Shown here: one piece after another, positions 34,826 to 39,144 of the stretch
Position numbering within the stretch: position 1 is the stretch's first letter
Layout: each line of letters begins with the position of its first letter
NCBI RefSeq assembly: GCF_025602895.1
Contig: NW_026516455.1
Span: forward strand, 1 to 39,144
Direction of reading: 5' to 3'
DNA from: Polychytrium aggregatum
Taxonomy: Eukaryota > Chytridiomycota > Chytridiomycetes > Polychytriales
Length of the DNA stretch: 39,144 bases
Position numbers and translations under genes: made by a program
Notes under the pieces: model-generated
Told to the model about the DNA's origin: nothing
The model's database searches: none
The model's input: the letters and a program-made list of their open reading frames with translations, nothing else

Positions 34826-35466
34826 GGATTGCTTGGACGGCAGGGAAGCCACGGAGCGATGATGCAGGACGGAGCGATGATGCAGGACGGAGCGGTGATG
34901 CAGGACGAGGCCGAGATCCAAAGTGCAGATCGCGTCAGGAAAGGAGTGGATCTTTCGGCTGCTGTTCCCTTGCCATTGACCGCAGCGACGAGCACAGCAC
35001 AGTGCACCACCTGGCCGTCGGACTATCAGTCCAGGTGGATGCTCTGCAACGCCGACAGCCCACAACCAAGCACCCCTCCGCTCGTGGCAGCGAGCACGCT
35101 CGGCCATTCAGGCCCTTGGATCATCTCGCTCGATTGTTGGCAGGAAAGCAGACATCTCTTTTCGTTTGGGTGGCCAGTGTATTTTCATTCGGCCGCATTC
35201 ATGGGCAATATACGGGCCAATATCGCAGCGATCATCGAATGAAACAGAGGGCCCTGTTGAGGTCAGCGGCCATAACAAAATCCACATACAGTGGGCGAGG
35301 ACAGCTTACAGTATGTACAACCAAAAACCAAGAGAACGGTATGGGGGAGAGGGGCAAGCGAAGCGGGAGACGAGGAAGGAGGAACGAGGAACCACACTAC
35401 TTCCCACGGAATCGGGCAGATGATCCAGCCCTGGGGCGGACGGGGTTGATCGGATCGGGTCGTCGC
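34826..35466. other. Intergenic, upstream of COX18
   Basis: About 640 bp that must carry the COX18 promoter and the PFL 3' end. It holds the 18-bp tandem repeat at 34853-34906 and an A/G-rich stretch near 35320-35395. No RNA gene or separate protein gene was recognised. Confidence 0.5.
34853..34906. repeat. 18-bp tandem repeat, three copies
   Basis: Three head-to-tail copies of GGAGCGATGATGCAGGAC (one A/G change in the third) start 28 nt upstream of the proposed COX18 ATG. On the minus strand they read as HHRSVL three times in the frame of COX18. Confidence 0.9.
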
Positions 35467-38400
35467 TTAGAAAGTGTCGTGGAAGGTACGGGCCAAGACT
35501 TCTCTCTGCTGCTGGGGCGTCAGCTTGGTGAAGTGGACGGCGTAGCCCGAGACCCGGATGGTCAGGTTGGGGTACTTTTCGGGATGGACCATGGCATCCT
35601 CGAGCATCTCACGCTTGAGCACGTTGACGTTGAGGTGGAAACCGCCCTTGTCAAAGTAGCCGTCGAGCAAAGCACCGAGGTTCTGCTCGGCCTCCTTTGG
35701 AAGCTTGCCAAGGGCCGAGGGCACGATCGAGAAGGTGTTGCTGATGCCGTCGAGACAGTGGGTGTAGGGGATTTTGGAGACTGAGCTCAGCGACGCCAGT
35801 GCACCGCAGTCTTCGCGGCCGTGCATGGGATTGGCTCCCGGGGCGAAGGGCTCGCCTTGCTTTCGGCCGTCGGGGGTGCTGCCGGTGGCTTTGCCGTAGA
35901 CAACATTGGAGGTGATGGTCAGCACAGAGAGAGTATGCTCGGCTCCGCGGTAGGTTGGGTACTGCTGCAGCTTCTGGTGGAAGATGGAGGGGATCTTGCG
36001 AGCAAACTGGTCGACACGGTCGTCATCGTTGCCGTATTTGCTGCAAGGTGCGGGATTGGACAAATAGGATAACGGTTGGAACTATGCATATGAACTGGAC
36101 ACGCAGACACGGGCTTATCGCTCACGACTACTCAAGAGCATCGCCGACATTGGAGCGCCGCACAGCAGTGACCGGGGTGGGGGCAGGCACACATCGCATG
36201 CCCAGTCGAGCAGCAAGCGTTCCTCACAACAAACAGCTGCATTGCTCAGTTTGGAGATGGACTACTCACGGGAACTGGCCTTCGATCTTGAAATCCACCG
36301 TGAGGCCGGTCTTGGGATCGCGAATCGGGGTAACCTTCGCGTGCTTGATCGCCGAGAGCGAGTCCGCAACAATGGACAGGCCGGCAATACCAAAGGCCAT
36401 GAAGCGCCTCACGTGAGTGTCGTGCAGAGCCATCTGCACGGCCTCGTAGGAGTACTTGTCGTGCGAGTAGTGGATGGCGTTCATGGTGTTGACGTAGAGA
36501 CCGGCCATCCAGTCCATAGCCTGGGGAACCAGTGGAGCAGCATGGAGTCAGTCGTGCTTCGGCGAGCAGATGGCGGGGGCTCAGGAAGCCCACAGCTAAG
36601 AGACCGGCTGTCAAAGTGGGTGGGTCTCATGTTCGAGCCAATATATCGCATCGGAAGGACGGGCCGCCAGAGTCTTGCGTGGGACGAACAGGATGGACTC
36701 TTACCGTGCTGTAGCGCTCCCAGAACAGGTCATAGTCGATCGGGCCATCCGGGATAGAGCCAAAGTCGGGGCTGACTTGCTTTCCGGTGATTTCGTCACG
36801 GCCGTGGTTGAGGACGTACAGCATCAGCTTGGCCAAGTTGACGCGGGCTCCAAAGAACTGCATGTCTTTGCCAATGTTCATGCCCGAGACACAGCAGGCG
36901 ATGCCATAGTCCGTGGAATTGAACTGGTTGGACATGAGCTTGTCCGACTCATACTGAACCGACGAGGTGTCGATCGAGACGCGAGAGCAGAAGGTCTTGA
37001 AGTTCTCGGGCAGCTCGTTGTGCCAGAGAACCGTCATGTTTGGCTCGGGAGCCGGGCCGAGCTGGCGAGTGGCAGTTCAAAAAATGAGCGTCATGTTGCG
37101 GGCATGGGATAGACATGCGCGGAGGATCGGCAAATGAGCAGTGCGCTTGACTTACGTTGTACAGAGTGTTGAGGATACGATATGAGGTCTTGGTAACCAA
37201 GGGCTTGCAGTCGTCTCCCAAGCCGCCGATAACGGCGGTGACCCATGTGGGATCGCCGGCAAACAAATCATTGTATTCGGGAGTTCTGAGGTGACGCACC
37301 AGTCGAAGCTTGATCACGAATTGGTCAATGAGTTCCTGTGCCTCCTCCTCAGTGATCTTTCCCTCGGCAAGGTCCTTCTCGATAAAGACGTCGAAGAAGG
37401 TGTCGACGCGGCCCAAAGACATAGCGGCGCCGTCTGTGCAGAGAGTATCGAGAGCAATGAGGAGGCGATTTTGGGCCACAGATGGCGGACCAGGAAATTC
37501 CGTGTATCAGAGAGGGCATTGTGGCAGGCGAATCAACTACCAGATCCCAGCAGGGAGGCCGACAGAGAGGCCAGCAACGCAGCCAGGATCGGACACACCA
37601 GCGTACCTTGTCCTTGACGGCAGCCAGATAGGCAAAGTAGGTCCACTGGATGGCCTCCTTGGCATTGGCAGCAGGCTTGGAGAGGGTCGTATCCGTATTC
37701 AAGCGCCATGGCCTTGAGGGCCTTCAGGGCTTTGATCTGGTCGGCCGATCTCTTCACGCAGACGCAGGACCGAGTCGGACATGTTGTCGCCGGCTGCGGG
37801 GGATGCCCCAAGCTTGTCCAAGGTCTTGACTTCGATGAGCTTGTCGACACCGTAGAGGGCAACACGGCGGTAATCGCCGATCAGCCGACCACGGCCGTAT
37901 CCGTCCTGAGTATTGGTTGTATGGGATGGATTGCGGGGAACAAAGTTAGCAGATGCAGGCACACGAGTTTCGCGGCCTACGCCGACTTGCGCAAGATTAG
38001 CGTACCGGGAGCCCAGTCATGAGATGGTTCGAACGGGCACGGAGCATCTCGGGCGTGTACATGTCAAAGACGCCCTCGTTGTGGGTCTTGCGGTACTTTG
38101 TGAAGATCTCGGTGACCTTAGGGTCGATCGGGTACTTGTAGGCCTTCAAGGCATTATTGACCATGTTGATACCGCCAAAGGGCTTGATGGCACGCTTGAG
38201 GGGAGCGTCGGTCTGTAGACCGACAATGACTTCGTTCTCCTTGTTGATGTAGCCTGCGAGAGAGCGGGTTGAGGGGAAGCGAGAGATCAATACGGGACTC
38301 GCACAAGAAGATCAGGCCCCCGCCCCAGTCGCCAGGGCAATCTCGGCCAAGGAGACGTTGCCCGAGTCACTGTACCTGGACGGTGGCTTGTGATGAGCGA

Positions 38401-38922
38401 AGGCGTGTGTTGGTCGACGTCGAGACAGCCATTGTTTTTGGACTCTTGGAGGAGCAGATCCTCGCACTGTTTCCAGAGAGCCTGGGTCTTCTCGGTGGGG
38501 CCGGCCAAGAACGAACTGTCGCCAGAGTAGAGCTTGTAGTTGTTCCGGGTCCAGGCGGCGACATCGATGGTTGGGGCGGCTTTGGCGAGCTCCTCCGGGA
38601 TGGAGGGAATCGGGTCTGGGACGTGCGTGAGGATCTGTTGATCACGGGGAATCGGGGAAAAGGCACAGGAGGTGTGGGGCACCGCCGCAGGGGGCTGGTT
38701 TTGTGTGAGCTTGGTGGCTTGGGTGGCAGCGGTGGCCAGCGAGGCGACTTGGAGCGGACGAGCGATCCCGGCTGGTCGCGGCGAGCACGAATGCCGGCCG
38801 AGAGGGGCCAGGATAAAGCGGGAAGACGCCAGCGGCAGGAGCGGCAGCGGGGTTGGGTAGATGGCAACGTTCTGCAGGAGAGCGAGTGCCGCAGACGATG
38901 ACGAGGACACCAAGAACGACAT
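35467..38922 (-). CDS. PFL: Pyruvate formate-lyase (formate acetyltransferase), with apparent frame disruptions
   Basis: Glycyl-radical enzyme: pyruvate + CoA to acetyl-CoA + formate, used in mixed-acid fermentation. Exons: 38376-38922, 38006-38253, 37607-37905, 37156-37433, 36705-37061, 36270-36520, 35467-36040, about 850 residues against 760 in E. coli. Residues 1 to about 105 are an added Ser/Ala/Pro/Leu-rich leader without acids at its start, consistent with mitochondrial or hydrogenosome-like targeting. Core blocks: [57 protein letters not shown], the active-site pair in IACCVSGMN (Cys codons 36891-36896), [24 protein letters not shown] and the radical Gly in [10 protein letters not shown] (35545-35547). 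Exon 3 has one extra base near 37743-37746 and one near 37684-37686, and the start of exon 4 (37433) is one base short of phase. All three lie in short homopolymers, so assembly error is the first explanation. The activating enzyme is not in the window. Confidence 0.93.
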
Positions 38923-39085
38923 GGTGGATGTGGTTTTGCTAGATCGCAATGAGCAGATGGGTTAGCGGCCTTTGGGAGCTGGAGACGAGTCCAGAAGAAG
39001 AGCGGGATTGGCCGTGGAAGGGTAGAAGCTATGAGGAGAGCGATGGGTTGGTGCTGGGCGGAGGCAGCAGGGGGATGGCATGCCG

Positions 39086-39092
39086 TTTTATA
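39086..39092 (-). promoter_or_regulatory. Candidate TATA box of the PFL gene
   Basis: TATAAAA on the minus strand, about 165 nt upstream of the PFL ATG at 38922, in a GC-rich setting. The leader in between is A/G-rich on the plus strand. Confidence 0.45.
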
Positions 39093-39144
39093 TCCCGCGG
39101 CGCGTGATGTCAGCGTAACGGACCGACACGGCGACAGGCGACAA

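Noticed and set aside
34439..35784. Plus-strand frames over COX18 and its upstream region, up to 362 codons
   Set aside because: They are antisense to COX18 and PFL exons and show no domain.
35467..38922. PFL as an established pseudogene
   Set aside because: All catalytic residues and six introns are intact, and the three disruptions are single bases in homopolymers within 320 bp, which fits consensus error better than decay.

Overview
The window reads as nuclear DNA of an early-diverging, flagellated (chytrid-like) fungus. Evidence: dense GT-AG spliceosomal introns and nuclear-type tRNA genes with poly-T stops; a fungal-style gene set (glycogen phosphorylase, Prp43, Cox18, eIF6, Tfb5); three genes typical of organisms with motile cilia (LRRC56/ODA8, a TTLL2-like tubulin ligase, a DUF4515-like coiled-coil protein); and a pyruvate formate-lyase with an N-terminal leader, as known from chytrid-type fungi. 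The assignment is inferred from gene content only.

Layout. 1-5439 (+): glycogen phosphorylase, 5' truncated, 26 exons in view including two of only 7 nt. 6062-8117 (-): coiled-coil DUF4515-like protein. 8530-8800: relic of a Fanzor/TnpB-type element. 8905-11571 (-): unknown Ser-rich coiled-coil protein, divergent from 11894-12978 (+), a complex I NDUFA11-like subunit. 13527-16464 (+): DEAH helicase Prp43/DHX15. 16661-17795 and 23043-24183: near-identical inverted repeats of about 1.14 kb, each carrying a tRNA-Ser(AGA)/tRNA-Pro(CGG) pair and a long CCACAG array. They enclose LRRC56 (-), eIF6 (-), a second relic of the same mobile element, and a tRNA-Pro(TGG). 25410-27632 (+): intronless secreted phosphoesterase. 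28231-30955 (-): TTLL2-like ligase with at least 13 exons. 31163-32339 (-): NOPCHAP1-like snoRNP assembly factor. 32598-33126 (+): Tfb5/GTF2H5. 33419-34825 (-): Cox18. 35467-38922 (-): pyruvate formate-lyase.

Most genes are unrelated housekeeping genes packed a few hundred bases apart; there is no operon. Themes that recur are carbon storage and fermentation (phosphorylase, PFL), mitochondrial respiration (NDUFA11, Cox18), ribosome and snoRNP biogenesis (eIF6, Prp43, NOPCHAP1) and the flagellum (LRRC56, TTLL2-like, DUF4515). The least ordinary items are the inverted tRNA-bearing repeats, the two differently deleted Fanzor/TnpB-type relics, the intronless phosphoesterase with tandem N-terminal modules, and the single-base disruptions in the PFL gene. 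Exon coordinates were derived by hand from splice motifs, reading phase and known family conservation.
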